Shown: positions 29,823-38,316, counted from the first letter of the stretch. The stretch is DNA of 60,401 bases from Prevotella aurantiaca JCM 15754 (GCF_000614025.1 NZ_BAKF01000014.1:1-60401), one strand, 5' to 3'. Program-made: numbers and translations. Notes: generated by a model from the sequence alone, not told the origin.

Positions 29823-30497
29823 CTATGGCTTTTTTACAAACTTATAGTCGAAGCTTACTACCTTGTTTTTACCTGTTTTGTCTAAGTAATCCTTAAACAA
29901 GATGTAGGCTTGGTTACCGTTTTTGAACTTCACAGCAAACACTTTGTCGCTTATAATCTTTGGTTTGCCCATGCCAGTGCTCTTCGCCCACTTCGCCATT
30001 TCTTTATTTAGCATGGTCTTAGCTACGCCCATAAGACCTCCGGGCTTCATTGCTCCAAGCTCAACGAATATCTCTGCTGGTGTGTCGGCTACGTAGTTGC
30101 CTTCAGGAAGAGCAGTTATATTGTCCAAACTTGTTTGGTCTGTCATCAGCACTTCGCCGTTATTGGTGCGTACATCAGTAATGTGGAATGCCAAATCCCA
30201 CTTCTTTGGTAGGTCGTTTTCTGTACCTTTGGCAGCTTCTGTACGTTCTACTGTGTAGTCGGTCATAGTCGAATACTTGCGATATTCGCGTGCTCCGAGT
30301 TCCTCTTGCTGCTCAAATTTACCCGATTCGAGGTCTACATAAATCCAAGAATCATAGCCTGGCATCGTTGTTTCGAAGTGCTTTATAGCTGTAGTACCTG
30401 GAGTTGGGGGTACGATAGGGTCATCGTTGTTTTCTTTTCCGCACGATGTAAAGAGGAGAGTAGCAAGACATGCTACTGCAAAAAACTTTGTTTTCAT
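29823..30497 (-). CDS. hmuY: HmuY-family heme-binding surface lipoprotein (hemophore-like)
   Basis: A 224-aa lipoprotein: signal MKTKFFAVACLATLLFTSC with lipobox LFTSC, then an acidic linker. HmuY-family motifs include HFETTMPGYDSWIYVDLESG, KKWDLAFHITDVRTNNGE and VFAVKFKNGNQAYILFKDYL at the end. HmuY binds heme at the cell surface and passes it to HmuR. In P. gingivalis two histidines ligate heme; reported Prevotella homologues use methionines, and this protein has a Met-rich loop (GLMGVAKTMLNKEMAKW) and few suitable histidines, fitting the Met type. First gene of the heme operon, with a textbook promoter at 30573-30603. Confidence 0.9.
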   Translation of the reverse strand: MKTKFFAVACLATLLFTSCGKENNDDPIVPPTPGTTAIKHFETTMPGYDSWIYVDLESGKFEQQEELGAREYRKYSTMTDYTVERTEAAKGTENDLPKKWDLAFHITDVRTNNGEVLMTDQTSLDNITALPEGNYVADTPAEIFVELGAMKPGGLMGVAKTMLNKEMAKWAKSTGMGKPKIISDKVFAVKFKNGNQAYILFKDYLDKTGKNKVVSFDYKFVKKP

Positions 30498-30572
30498 TGT
30501 TTTATATAAGTTTAATGTTATTTATTTAAATATGTTGTTTGAACTCTTATTGCTTATTTATTTAGTCGATTG

Positions 30573-30603
30573 CAAAGATAGAAAGAAACATAACTCTACA
30601 CAA
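30573..30603 (-). promoter_or_regulatory. hmuY promoter
   Basis: On the minus strand TTG (30601-30603), 20 bp, TATCTTTG (30573-30580). The transcript would start near 30566 with a leader of about 70 nt. Upstream the octamer ACTTACTT (about 30606) faces AAGTAAGT (about 30655), a widely spaced inverted repeat that could bind an iron- or heme-responsive regulator. Confidence 0.65.
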
Positions 30604-30820
30604 TACTTACTTTTCGTGATTTTTTTATAACGCAAAATCAAAATTTTTACCTATAAGTAAGTAACATTTTAGGGGCTATTTGCTGGAATATGAGAACAAT
30701 ACCTAATTGTTATGACAACACAGGAGCGATGCAATACCCACCTTTTTGTACTGACAATGGTGGGCAGGAGACACACGGAGAGCTGTTTTTACAACCTTTA
30801 TTATGGTTTTACATCTGCTA

Positions 30821-30852
30821 TTTGGCAATTTCATCTTTTTTGTGTAAGTTTG
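30821..30852 (+). promoter_or_regulatory. Promoter of the paralogous membrane-protein cluster
   Basis: TTTG (30821-30824), 20 bp, TAAGTTTG (30845-30852): a full match to the Bacteroidetes promoter, about 95 bp upstream of the 30948 gene. A CACCTTATATATAATA motif lies in the leader near 30903. Confidence 0.65.
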
Positions 30853-30947
30853 CAATGTAATATAACAAGGGGTGTAAGCGGACTCTTACGACCGTGCGCA
30901 ACCACCTTATATATAATATATAATCGTAAATATAAAAACTCCTTACC

Positions 30948-31571
30948 ATGCATATTGAGTTTAGAACTTTGGTGTTATTCCTCTTTTTTGTGGTCTTTCT
31001 TAACAACCTTTTCTGCACTATAACGTTACTACCGAAGGCAAAATTTCAAGAAGGAAATGCACGAATACGCAGCCTTATAAAGGCTTCTCTCATTATTTTA
31101 TCGCCTATTTTCACGGTCATCTTATTTCAATATATAGACACCGACACTACTTTTGGAAAGTTCTTTGCTTGTGGTTTATACGTTATTATACCTATATGTG
31201 TGGCTATTCACTTCGTAAGTAGCTGGCTTCAGCATAAGAAATGGGAACGAAAATATCCCGATTATGCTTGCATAAGCTTCCAAAACAAAGAGTCGTTCTT
31301 TAAAGGTCATCGCATCGTAGTGTTGTCGGTGAACGGCTATCCAGAAGGTAAGGGAATTGTACAATGGGTGGGAAATAACTGTTTAGTACCACCAGGCGAC
31401 TGCAATATTCACATTAAGGTAGTGTCAGTTCCTGACTCTCGTTTTGAAGGATCAAAGGATTTGTATGCTGATGCAATCATGGCAGAACTACAAAAGCGAG
31501 GCAACTACGTTATAGTAGATAACTATCAGGAGAAGAAAATAGAACTGATTGCCTTGCCTCCAAGGGCATAA
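30948..31571 (+). CDS. Membrane protein with PEGA-like C-terminal domain, paralogue 1 of 3
   Basis: A 207-aa protein with three N-terminal membrane segments (LVLFLFFVVFLNNLFC; ASLIILSPIFTVILFQY; FFACGLYVIIPICVAIHFV) and a soluble C-terminal part. The C-terminal half carries HRIVVLSVNGYPEGKGIVQW and NCLVPPGDCNIHIKVVSV, the pattern of a PEGA-like beta domain (V-x-V-[ND]-G-x-P-x-G ... PG-x-x-x-[FI]). Both following genes share this order. I do not recognise a named family. The promoter is at 30821-30852. Tandem triplication suggests recent local duplication followed by divergence. Confidence 0.7.
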   Translation: MHIEFRTLVLFLFFVVFLNNLFCTITLLPKAKFQEGNARIRSLIKASLIILSPIFTVILFQYIDTDTTFGKFFACGLYVIIPICVAIHFVSSWLQHKKWERKYPDYACISFQNKESFFKGHRIVVLSVNGYPEGKGIVQWVGNNCLVPPGDCNIHIKVVSVPDSRFEGSKDLYADAIMAELQKRGNYVIVDNYQEKKIELIALPPRA

Positions 31572-31766
31572 AGGAAGGGTAAAGTTCGTTTTTTGCTTCT
31601 GGAAACAACACATTGGGCAATTCATTTATCTTTTTAACGCATCGCTTTTCAGATTCAATTATTTTTATATGTTTGTATCTTCTTACGGAAAAGGTGGGGT
31701 TTATCGTTGTTTTACAACGTCCTTTGTTCTTCTTCCATTAGTATAACATTGTAAAAGAATAGTAAC

Positions 31767-32420
31767 ATGGATTCATTTCTTCTATCGATTATCCTTGTAA
31801 TATTAGGCTGTGCAGGAATCTGTTTGGTCTTTGCCATCTCGTTAAGACAGCTTCCTAAGAATCTGTCTCAGCATGAAAAGTACATGAAAAACAAGAAAAA
31901 GCTGATGAAATACAGCATCTTTATCTTCATTGTCATGGATATAACGATTTTCGTTGGTTGCTTTGAACTCCTGAAAAAGAACTTCATTTATCTTGCGCTC
32001 ATCTTCTTTTTACTTGTCATCGTCTATGCTTTTCTGGCCTATCAGGCACGAATTGCTCCTTGGATAAGGGTATTTAAGAGCAATGTTACCATCAGATTTG
32101 ATAACCTACTCAGTCCGCATAGCACGCACAAAATAGTGCTTTTGGCAGTTGATGGCGTACCAGAAGGTAGAGGTATCGTTACGATAGAAGAAGCCAACAA
32201 AGTAAATATTACGGCAGGTTTCCACCACTTTCAATTCATGGTAGTAGAGGAAAGCGATGGTCGAAGCAATGAAGATGCAACGGCTTTGTTCCACGACGAG
32301 ATAAAAATAGAACTACAACGAAACGAGCTTTACATAATGGAAGAAGACTTTGAGCATAAGAAACTGGCCATGACTCCTATTTCTAAGCTCATTCAAAAAA
32401 ACACTTTGAACAATTCATAA
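31767..32420 (+). CDS. Membrane protein with PEGA-like C-terminal domain, paralogue 2 of 3
   Basis: A 217-aa protein with an N-terminal span (SFLLSIILVILGCAGICLVF), two more spans (YSIFIFIVMDITIFVGCF; FIYLALIFFLLVIVYAFLAY) and a C-terminal domain with HKIVLLAVDGVPEGRGIVTI and ITAGFHHFQFMVVEE. The order of motifs is as in its neighbours at 30948 and 32529, at low overall identity. No enzymatic residues are evident. The 195-bp gap before it and 108-bp gap after it contain no gene, and the three are probably co-transcribed or individually expressed. Confidence 0.7.
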   Translation: MDSFLLSIILVILGCAGICLVFAISLRQLPKNLSQHEKYMKNKKKLMKYSIFIFIVMDITIFVGCFELLKKNFIYLALIFFLLVIVYAFLAYQARIAPWIRVFKSNVTIRFDNLLSPHSTHKIVLLAVDGVPEGRGIVTIEEANKVNITAGFHHFQFMVVEESDGRSNEDATALFHDEIKIELQRNELYIMEEDFEHKKLAMTPISKLIQKNTLNNS

Positions 32421-32528
32421 TCACGCTAACAAGTTCTTTGCACACTCGTTTGGGCCCTTCGACATGAAGAGATTGCTCTGTTACAGAGTTGAAAAGGAAA
32501 TAAGATAAGTACTAAACAAATATTAGAT

Positions 32529-33206
32529 ATGGATTCTATGCAAGTACAAATATTGATTTTTTTGATTATTTTTCTTGGCATTTTCGGGACCTTCATAGCG
32601 GGTGTTAAGATGCTACCACAGAACGCTCACCAAGAAACAGACTCGAAAGAACGACTCATGTTGATAGTTTCTTACAATGCTTTCATCATCATTGGCATGC
32701 TGTCTATATTTCTTGAAACGTTCGATAACATCGTTTGTCAGGTGTTATGCATTGCCTTACCCATTGCAACCTTACTTGTTGCATGCTTCGTTTTCGGTAA
32801 ATTCTTTTTGAGAATTAGGGAGTGGAAGCGTGCAAACCCAGAGTTTGCGACGTTGTTTTTCAAAGAAGAAACAGGCCATTTCCTTAAGCATGACATCATC
32901 ATCATATCGGTAGATGGCGCTCCTAAAGGCACAGGTGTATTGTATTGGCAGAATGATAAGTGCATGATAGCACCAGGAAAGCACCACTTTAGACTTAAAA
33001 GCAGGGAGATAATAAGAAGAAGAACAGGAGAAGAAATGGTCTTTTTTGTACAAGATATAAACATCGAGCTGCTGAAAAACGAGGAAGTTCTTATCTCCGA
33101 AGACTCACAAAACAGATGCTTACACATTCGTTCTCTGAATAAAGAGTGCCACCAAGGTAGTGCCGAAAATATACGAAACTTCTATTGGACCGATATAACG
33201 GTGTAG
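32529..33206 (+). CDS. Membrane protein with PEGA-like C-terminal domain, paralogue 3 of 3
   Basis: A 225-aa protein with spans QILIFLIIFLGIFGTFIAGV, FIIIGMLSIFLETF and VLCIALPIATLLVACFVFG. The C-terminal part has HDIIIISVDGAPKGTGVLYW and MIAPGKHHFRLKSREI, clearly paralogous to the two preceding genes, followed by ELLKNEEVLISED, which parallels ELQKRGNYVIVDN and ELQRNELYIMEED. The last about 25 residues are unique. Function unknown; the conserved C-terminal order (VDGxPxGxG, PGxHHF, ELxxNExxI) defines the family within this window. Confidence 0.7.
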   Translation: MDSMQVQILIFLIIFLGIFGTFIAGVKMLPQNAHQETDSKERLMLIVSYNAFIIIGMLSIFLETFDNIVCQVLCIALPIATLLVACFVFGKFFLRIREWKRANPEFATLFFKEETGHFLKHDIIIISVDGAPKGTGVLYWQNDKCMIAPGKHHFRLKSREIIRRRTGEEMVFFVQDINIELLKNEEVLISEDSQNRCLHIRSLNKECHQGSAENIRNFYWTDITV

Positions 33207-33323
33207 GCATGGGGGCTGCAATGCGTTGCAACTGCTGTTGTTTTAGGGTTTAAAAGGGATTGACAGGAACCTTAGGAGCAATAGATCCACCACGAAAGCA
33301 ACCTACTTTTTCGCAGCTATCCC

Positions 33324-33839
33324 CTACTCTGCAAAGCGTGCAATGGCTGCTTTTCCCTTTAGTGCGAAAGGCTTTTCGAGGGTAGCAGTGTCGTATTTGT
33401 TAATTTGTTTGCCGTCTATGGTAACGTCTTCGAGTGCAAATACCACCGTTTTACGGCTATCGCTGAAGCTCGCATCGTTCACAATAGCCACATCAACAGA
33501 TACTCCATGTCGCACAATAATATTGAAATCAATAGCGCCCTTGCTATTTTCAGAGCCCACCTTCTCCTCTCCTTCAAAGCAAAAGAGTTCGTTATGCGAT
33601 AGCGGAATGCGTGTTCCGTCCTTCAAAAGTGTTATTTCGCCCTCCAAAGGAAGTATGTAACGGGTGAAACCAGAGAAGTCTGAGAAGTCGCTTTCGGTTA
33701 AATCGATGATTGCAGACGATATGCGGAGGTCGAAACGGCGTGCCGATAAGTCGCCATCGGCAGGACTAATGAATATCTGTCGTGTGGTTCCGCCCTTCCA
33801 CGTAGTAGTCTTATATTGTGCTTGCGTTGTTATTTCCAT
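33324..33839 (-). CDS. HutD/Ves-like cupin-type protein
   Basis: A 171-aa cytoplasmic protein of the HutD family. It has the hallmark start TTWKGGTTRQIFISP, followed by FDLRISSAIIDLTESDFSDF and FTRYILPLEGEITLLKDG, then FEGEEKV and FNIIVRHG. HutD-type proteins are double-cupin folds linked to histidine utilisation or to general stress (Ves), with unclear biochemistry. No hut gene lies in this window, so a link to histidine use is unsupported here. A TATATTTG -7 box lies at 33889-33896 on the minus strand, 50 bp upstream. Confidence 0.85.
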   Translation of the reverse strand: MEITTQAQYKTTTWKGGTTRQIFISPADGDLSARRFDLRISSAIIDLTESDFSDFSGFTRYILPLEGEITLLKDGTRIPLSHNELFCFEGEEKVGSENSKGAIDFNIIVRHGVSVDVAIVNDASFSDSRKTVVFALEDVTIDGKQINKYDTATLEKPFALKGKAAIARFAE

Positions 33840-33970
33840 GTTTTCCGAAGCCTTTATTTATTTGTATTTCTTAGTTGTTTTAACGCTGCAAATATATGAA
33901 TTTAATTCCGAAATCCCTTCCTTTTCGTTGTGATAATTGCTGTGTGGGCATGGCGAAACTGCACAATGGA

Positions 33971-34002
33971 TTTGGAGGTATTAACGAAAAGTGGTATATT
34001 TG
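33971..34002 (+). promoter_or_regulatory. Promoter of the 34048 gene
   Basis: TTTG (33971-33974), 20 bp, TATATTTG (33995-34002); it starts transcription about 40 bp before the ATG. The motif spacing is ideal. Confidence 0.65.
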
Positions 34003-34047
34003 CAGTGGAAACGCAAACACCAATAAGTATTTTTTAAACAGCAACTG

Positions 34048-34407
34048 ATGGGAAGAAACAAGTTTTCGGAAGGCGAAATAAAGGAAATAGCAAAACTCTT
34101 ACGACTTAAAAATGCTGGGAACAGACACCAGCAGAAACTCGTGCGCCACGACTTAAGGGTGGATTACGAGTTTAATATCTCCGATTTCAACCAACCGGGA
34201 AAGGCGTTCGGCGAAGAAGATCTGAACGATGCAATACGCCATGGAGCCATTGTTATTCTCGACGACAAGACCATTGCTGACATGAAAGCCAAACGCGCAC
34301 GCGATAAAGCACGCGACCTTGCACAACAAGAGGCCAACGCTATTGCCAGCGGAGAGGCTACAGACTGGAAGGAAGCCCTAAGAGAATGGGAGGAACTCAG
34401 CCAATAA
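34048..34407 (+). CDS. Unknown small basic/acidic helical protein
   Basis: A 119-aa cytoplasmic protein starting MGRNKFSEGEIKEIAKLLRL, then NAGNRHQQKLVRHDLRVDYE and FNQPGKAFGEEDLNDAIRHG, and a helical C-terminus rich in Ala, Arg, Asp and Glu (ADMKAKRARDKARDLAQQEA). The first part could be nucleic-acid binding by its charge, but no helix-turn-helix is convincing. The sequence has the look of a conserved Bacteroidales protein of unknown function. It has its own promoter and a terminator at 34471-34497. Confidence 0.7.
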   Translation: MGRNKFSEGEIKEIAKLLRLKNAGNRHQQKLVRHDLRVDYEFNISDFNQPGKAFGEEDLNDAIRHGAIVILDDKTIADMKAKRARDKARDLAQQEANAIASGEATDWKEALREWEELSQ

Positions 34408-34470
34408 TGCGCTCGCAAACAAAGCTCATGGCAACACGCTAACCTGCTGTTGGCATCGCAACACTATAAC

Positions 34471-34497
34471 AAAGCTACTTTTAAGGTGGCTTTTTTT
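34471..34497 (+). terminator. Terminator after the 34048 gene
   Basis: AAAGCTAC and GTGGCTTT form a short stem with a T-run of seven directly after it. Confidence 0.65.
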
Positions 34498-34640
34498 ATG
34501 CTCCTGAACTTCGTCATGACGCCTATATAAATAGGTGTAACGCTGCCATACCTACCCTAACGCTGCTCCAACCACGTTGGCAAACCGCTTGATACAAATC
34601 CTTTCTCAACATTATTTCACTAAAAAAACAAGCTGAAATA

Positions 34641-34672
34641 TTTGGAACTAAGCCGTAAACACACTATTTTTG
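34641..34672 (+). promoter_or_regulatory. Promoter of the 34858 secreted-protein gene
   Basis: TTTG (34641-34644), 20 bp, TATTTTTG (34665-34672). Transcription would begin near 34680, giving a leader of about 180 nt. Confidence 0.65.
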
Positions 34673-34857
34673 CGAATGTAATATGGCAGTTTTCTATCAA
34701 CTACCTTGTAGGATAGCTACCACACATAAAGGTTTTCAGAATACGCTATACTCATTAGCTTTATATTAAACAAATCTGTTTCATCACTAAAATGCCCGCG
34801 TCTCCGATACGGCATTGCTCCTAAAAGCGAGTTACAACAGGGAGGCAAGACCTAAAA

Positions 34858-35681
34858 ATGAGAAAAAATCTACTTAAAAACACTTACGTTACCATTGCAA
34901 TTCTTCTTGTTTCGTTGTTCGCAATGCCCACAACAGCAAACGCACAGATGGCATACGACCTCGCAATAGCGGTAGAAAGGTTACTCCGGGCAACTGTAAC
35001 GACCTCACAGTGCTTGATGGTGTGGCAGGAAAGGTAAGTTTCGACCCCAACGAAAACGTACTTACACTGGAAGACGCTACCATAGAAACAGAGGGAAACG
35101 TTAACGCTATCTATTCGAAAATTGAGGGATTGACCATTAAAGTAATCGGTACCAACAAACTAACATCGGACAAAGCCGTACTCACAGCCATGAAACCGCT
35201 CATCATTACAGGCGGTGGAACACTGAATGTGGAGAGCCAAAAGGATTGCGCTTTGTTTGTTTACCTTACCGAACTTACCATTGACGATTGCACAGTGAAC
35301 GCCAGAAGCAAGGCCTACGGCATTGCTGGAGGCGATGGTTCAGCCGAAAAACTCATCATACGCAATGCCAATGTTACTGCCGAAGGCACCGAAAGCGGTT
35401 CTATTCGCGACCTTGCCGAACTGGTTTTGATAGGCTCTAAAATAGAGAAACCAGTAGGAGCGGCTTTCGATGCAGCCGAACACTGCGTGGCACTCAACGG
35501 AGAAATGGTGAAAGCAGAGGTGATTATAAAGAAAGACCCCACTGCCATCAGCACGCCAAAGACCGACAAGAAGGTGGCAAAAGGCACACATACGCTCAGC
35601 GGCGTGCGTGTTTCGGACAATCTGAACAGCCTTTCGAAAGGCGTGTACATCGTGAATGGCAAGAAGGTTGTAAAGCAATAA
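34858..35681 (+). CDS. Secreted beta-helix protein with C-terminal sorting-like tail, one-base break
   Basis: About 274 aa after repair. A signal peptide is read from 34858 (LLKNTYVTIAILLVSLFAMP, cleaved near ANAQ). The main body is a repetitive beta structure (NVLTLEDATIETEGNVNAIY, PLIITGGGTLNVESQKDCAL, LTIDDCTVNARSKAYGIAGG). It ends GVYIVNGKKVVKQ, the tail seen on many Prevotella secreted proteins and similar to type IX sorting tails. A missing G at about 34968 (ATAGGCGG read as ATAGCGG) separates the signal peptide from the body. It is paralogous along its full length to the 53424-54251 gene, where LSIGGEKVT corresponds to LAIGGRKVT here. Ligand unknown. Confidence 0.8.
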
Positions 35682-35684
35682 GTA

Positions 35685-35854
35685 GCCACAGACGCATATT
35701 TTGCAGGGCGTAGGAGCCAATTCATCGTGGCTTTTTTACCTAAGCTGTTTCTTTCTAAAGGTATTTCCAAGGCGTTCTATGGTTAAGAAGGATTTTAGAA
35801 TTCTTGGATAAGGCCACGATAATTTGGCTTCTACACCTTGCAAAAAGTATGTGG
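35685..35854. repeat. Imperfect long inverted repeat (about 45-bp arms)
   Basis: The arm at about 35685-35731 and the arm at about 35812-35854 are inverted copies with scattered mismatches (for example GCCACGATGAATTGGCTCC against GCCACGATAATTTGGCTTC), separated by about 80 bp. A shorter AGCCAC/GTGGCT hairpin with a T-run lies inside the left arm and may terminate the upstream gene. Confidence 0.5.
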
Positions 35855-35897
35855 AAAGCAGGCGGAAACGCTACAGCTACATTGTAGGAACTAAACG

Positions 35898-35940
35898 AAA
35901 GCGAGTTGTTTCATAGACTGAAACAACTCGCTTTATGTTT
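35898..35940. terminator. Intrinsic terminator-like hairpin
   Basis: AAAGCGAGTTGTTTCA and TGAAACAACTCGCTTT form a perfect 16-bp stem with a 5-nt loop, followed by a T-rich stretch. It is about 215 bp beyond the 34858 gene. Confidence 0.7.
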
Positions 35941-36010
35941 TATTGCAACGCAATACATGGTGCAAAATCTTGCTATATAAGTGTAAAGATTTTACAGGAA
36001 GCACCAAACG

Positions 36011-36170
36011 CATAACCATTTCATTATCAACGCCTTGCAATACCCATTGTTTTGCATTGTGAAAGGGCCTGTTTTGCGCAGCAAAAGAGCCTATATTGCA
36101 GTCCAAAACAGGCACTTTTGCAACGCAAAACAAACTTCCTCGTTTTTCGCATGTACTTTCTTTACAAAAT
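36011..36170. repeat. Interspersed intergenic element, copy C
   Basis: A near-complete copy: flank CATAACCATTTCATTATCAA, lead TTGCAATACCCATTGTTTTG, units including GCAAAAGAGCCTATATTGC and CCAAAACAGGCACTTTTGC, and a right flank with CATGTACTTTCTTTACAAAA. The order and spacing match copies D and F. Confidence 0.85.
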
Positions 36171-36219
36171 CGGGGCAGTTTTATCGCTTTCCGATAGAAC
36201 TTTTTTGTGGTTTTACCAA

Positions 36220-36330
36220 CTATGGTTTGATGATTACCTTTCCACTCTTTTGTCCTGCAGCCACCTCTTGCAGGGCCTCTGTTGCTTGCTCAAGCGAATA
36301 GACATTGCCTACTTTTGGAATATTAATCTG
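36220..36330 (-). pseudogene. C-terminal remnant of a quinone oxidoreductase / alcohol dehydrogenase
   Basis: The minus strand ends with IPKVGNVYSLEQATEALQEV and then AAGQKSGKVIIKP, the last about 35 residues typical of MDR-family NADPH:quinone oxidoreductases (the Y-x-L-E-x-A-x-x-A ... GKVVLK tail). The upstream part of the frame is unrelated, so only the C-terminal end of a former gene is left. It directly borders repeat copy C. Confidence 0.6.
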
Positions 36331-36737
36331 GCTATGAAGACACATGATTGATGATATATGCGAGTGCCATTTTGGCAGTAATAAATAAGTGTTTGGCACG
36401 CAATTTGTGTTTAAACCGATGAAGATATAAAGTAAAAAACTGCTGATAACAATATGGCAGACGCATTCAGGATAAGTAAAAACAATGTTGTCTGTTAGAA
36501 AGCGGACAACAAATAATGACAGCACTCAACCAAAACACATTAAAAAAGAAAACAAAACGAGCACTCAACCGCAAGAAAACACAACAGAAAGATAGTAGTT
36601 CTACAAGCTCGTAAATATTCTGTAATCGACTTGCTTGGGCAAGCCAATTACGTCAAAATTACGAGGTTATGCAACTGAAAGTGTTAAATGTTTGTATAAT
36701 TTTCATAAAAAAGCATACGGATTTGTATTATTTTTTA

Positions 36738-36745
36738 TATCTTTG
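36738..36745 (+). promoter_or_regulatory. Promoter -7 box of the 36770 gene
   Basis: TATCTTTG, 25 bp before the ATG at 36770. The -33 element is not clear. Confidence 0.5.
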
Positions 36746-36769
36746 CAACTAATATAACAATATATAGGT

Positions 36770-37515
36770 ATGACAAAGGCTTTTATTTCAATATTCTTCC
36801 TTTTCGCAATAACTACTGTCGGTTATGCACAAAATACTGTTACCAGTCGCATGAAAGTGAAGGGTTATTTCGATAATGACGACCATAAAGATAAGCTAAC
36901 TTACAAGTATAAGACTGTTGTTTCCGAAGATGAGAGCGGCGATTTAAACGATTTGACAAAGTATGCAGAGGTAGATGGCAAGATAAAACTGAGCGGAGGA
37001 ACGACTCTAAACTTCACTGATTCAGTTGAATTCGAGGGGGAAGAGTAAACGCACTGACATATTCGTCGCCTCAACCAGGTATTATCATTCGCTCGGTATT
37101 AGAGAATAGCGGCAGCCACGTTACTGAAGAGTGCAAGTATTATGTGTATGACAGCAAGTTTAACAACTGGTTCCTATATAAGAAAGGTGTATATAAGCAA
37201 GAGCCAGGAGATAATATTTCTGTCAATTTGACTTATTATAAAAAGCTACAAGATGGGTTTATTGGACCTGGAAAGCGCGTGATTAACGAACCATTCACTG
37301 ACCCTATGTTGGAAACAAACACGCTTGAATCCCTCTGTAAATACTATTCTCGCAAGAAAGCGACCCTCGAATACGAAGGATTTGTGCGCTGTATTGATGT
37401 ATTAAACAATATTGATAGAAAGGCAAACAAAGAAGGAATTCGCCAGCTTGCTAATCTTTTAAAGAAACATTATCCAGGCTGGGCCAAATGCGTAGAGGCT
37501 GGATACTTGAAATAA
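36770..37515 (+). CDS. Unknown exported protein, one-base break
   Basis: About 248 aa after repair. It starts with a signal peptide (ISIFFLFAITTVGYAQ) and a segment with KGYFDNDDHKDKLTYKYKT, which resembles VCBS/FG-GAP-type calcium-binding DxDxD loops near the start. The first frame stops at 37048. After one base is added to a G run at about 37037, the chain continues GRVNALTYSSPQPGIIIRSV and then YYVYDSKFNNWFLYKKGVYK. The last part (RKATLEYEGFVRCIDVLNNI, then ANLLKKHYPGWAKCVEAGYL) is helical. Not recognised. A terminator follows at 37564. Confidence 0.65.
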
Positions 37516-37563
37516 ACACTTGTTTCAAATAAATGATAGGGCTAATATGCCCCCGAAAAAAAT

Positions 37564-37597
37564 AAAAAAAGCAACCCCAAAAGTTGCTTTTTTCTTT
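37564..37597. terminator. Intrinsic terminator after the 36770 gene
   Basis: AAAAAGCAAC and GTTGCTTTTT around a 7-nt loop, with a T-rich tail. Confidence 0.8.
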
Positions 37598-37647
37598 TTA
37601 AATCCCCCCATTATCTGCACTCGTTTCCCTAACTTTTTTCACACTTC

Positions 37648-37767
37648 CTAGTTACTCTAGTACAACTAGAACCCCTAAAACCACACACCTCCTAGCAACT
37701 CTAGTTCCACTAGAACCCCTAAAACCACACACATCCTAGTAGTTCTAGTTCCACTAGGATCCCTATC
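37648..37767. repeat. Tandem 44-bp CTAG-spaced repeats upstream of nuoA
   Basis: Two full 44-bp units and one partial unit. Each unit begins with CTAG-N5-CTAG-N5-CTAG, so nine CTAG sites occur with 9-bp spacing within units, followed in the first two by the constant segment AACCCCTAAAACCACACAC. The array ends 126 bp before the nuoA -7 box. Confidence 0.85.
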
Positions 37768-37868
37768 TTCTTAATCTTATAAGCCCTCCCCGCTCCCCAT
37801 TCCACCCAAAATCAAACAATAATTTGCAAAGTTGGGGTTACAAAAAGGCTACTTTTTTTATCTTTTCC

Positions 37869-37900
37869 TTGCACCATTAATAATTAATTTTGTATCTTTG
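37869..37900 (+). promoter_or_regulatory. nuo operon promoter
   Basis: TTG (37869-37871), 21 bp, TATCTTTG (37893-37900). The leader to nuoA is about 60 nt. Confidence 0.7.
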
Positions 37901-37966
37901 CAATCGTTTAAGATATCTTATGCATTAACATTTCAGATGTAATATTATTATAGCTATATAAAATTT

Positions 37967-38316
37967 ATGCAGTTTACACTTTTAATCACCGTCTTCGTAA
38001 CGGCCGCCTTCTTGGTTCTTGCAGCTATATTACTGCAAAACTCTTAGGCCCCCGTTCTTACAATCCGACGAAAGGTGAACCTTACGAGTGTGGTATTCCA
38101 ACCTATGGCACATCTTGGTTGCCAATGCACGTGGGCTACTACTTGTTCGCAATCCTTTTCTTGATGTTCGACGTTGAGACTGTTTTCCTCTATCCATGGG
38201 CGGTAGTGGTGAACACTTACGGCGTTCTTGCATTGGCAACTATTGGATTCTTTATGTTGGTGTTGGTTTTTGGCCTCGCTTATGCTTGGCGGAAAGGAGC
38301 GCTTGAATGGAAATAA
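37967..38316 (+). CDS. nuoA: NADH-quinone oxidoreductase subunit A, one-base break
   Basis: A small three-span membrane subunit of complex I, 116 aa after repair. It starts MQFTLLITVFVTAAFLVLAA. A base missing at about 38024 (GC-N-TAT) shifts the frame; the rest reads YITAKLLGPRSYNPTKGEPY, then ECGIPTYGTSWLPMHVGYYL and a FLMFDVETVFLYPWAV membrane segment. The conserved Cys and acidic residues (YECG, FDVE) of NuoA near the quinone site are present. It overlaps nuoB by 10 bp. First gene of the nuo operon. Confidence 0.9.

Larger units (their letters stand above)
35682..36769. other. Gene-poor region with degraded sequence
   Basis: It holds the inverted repeat, hairpin, repeat copy C and the oxidoreductase remnant listed separately. 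From about 36330 to 36735 I see no gene, only AT-rich DNA, then the promoter box of the 36770 gene. Confidence 0.5.

Noticed and set aside
37648..37767. CRISPR array
   Set aside because: Units are adjoining tandem repeats without unique spacers and no cas genes are present.
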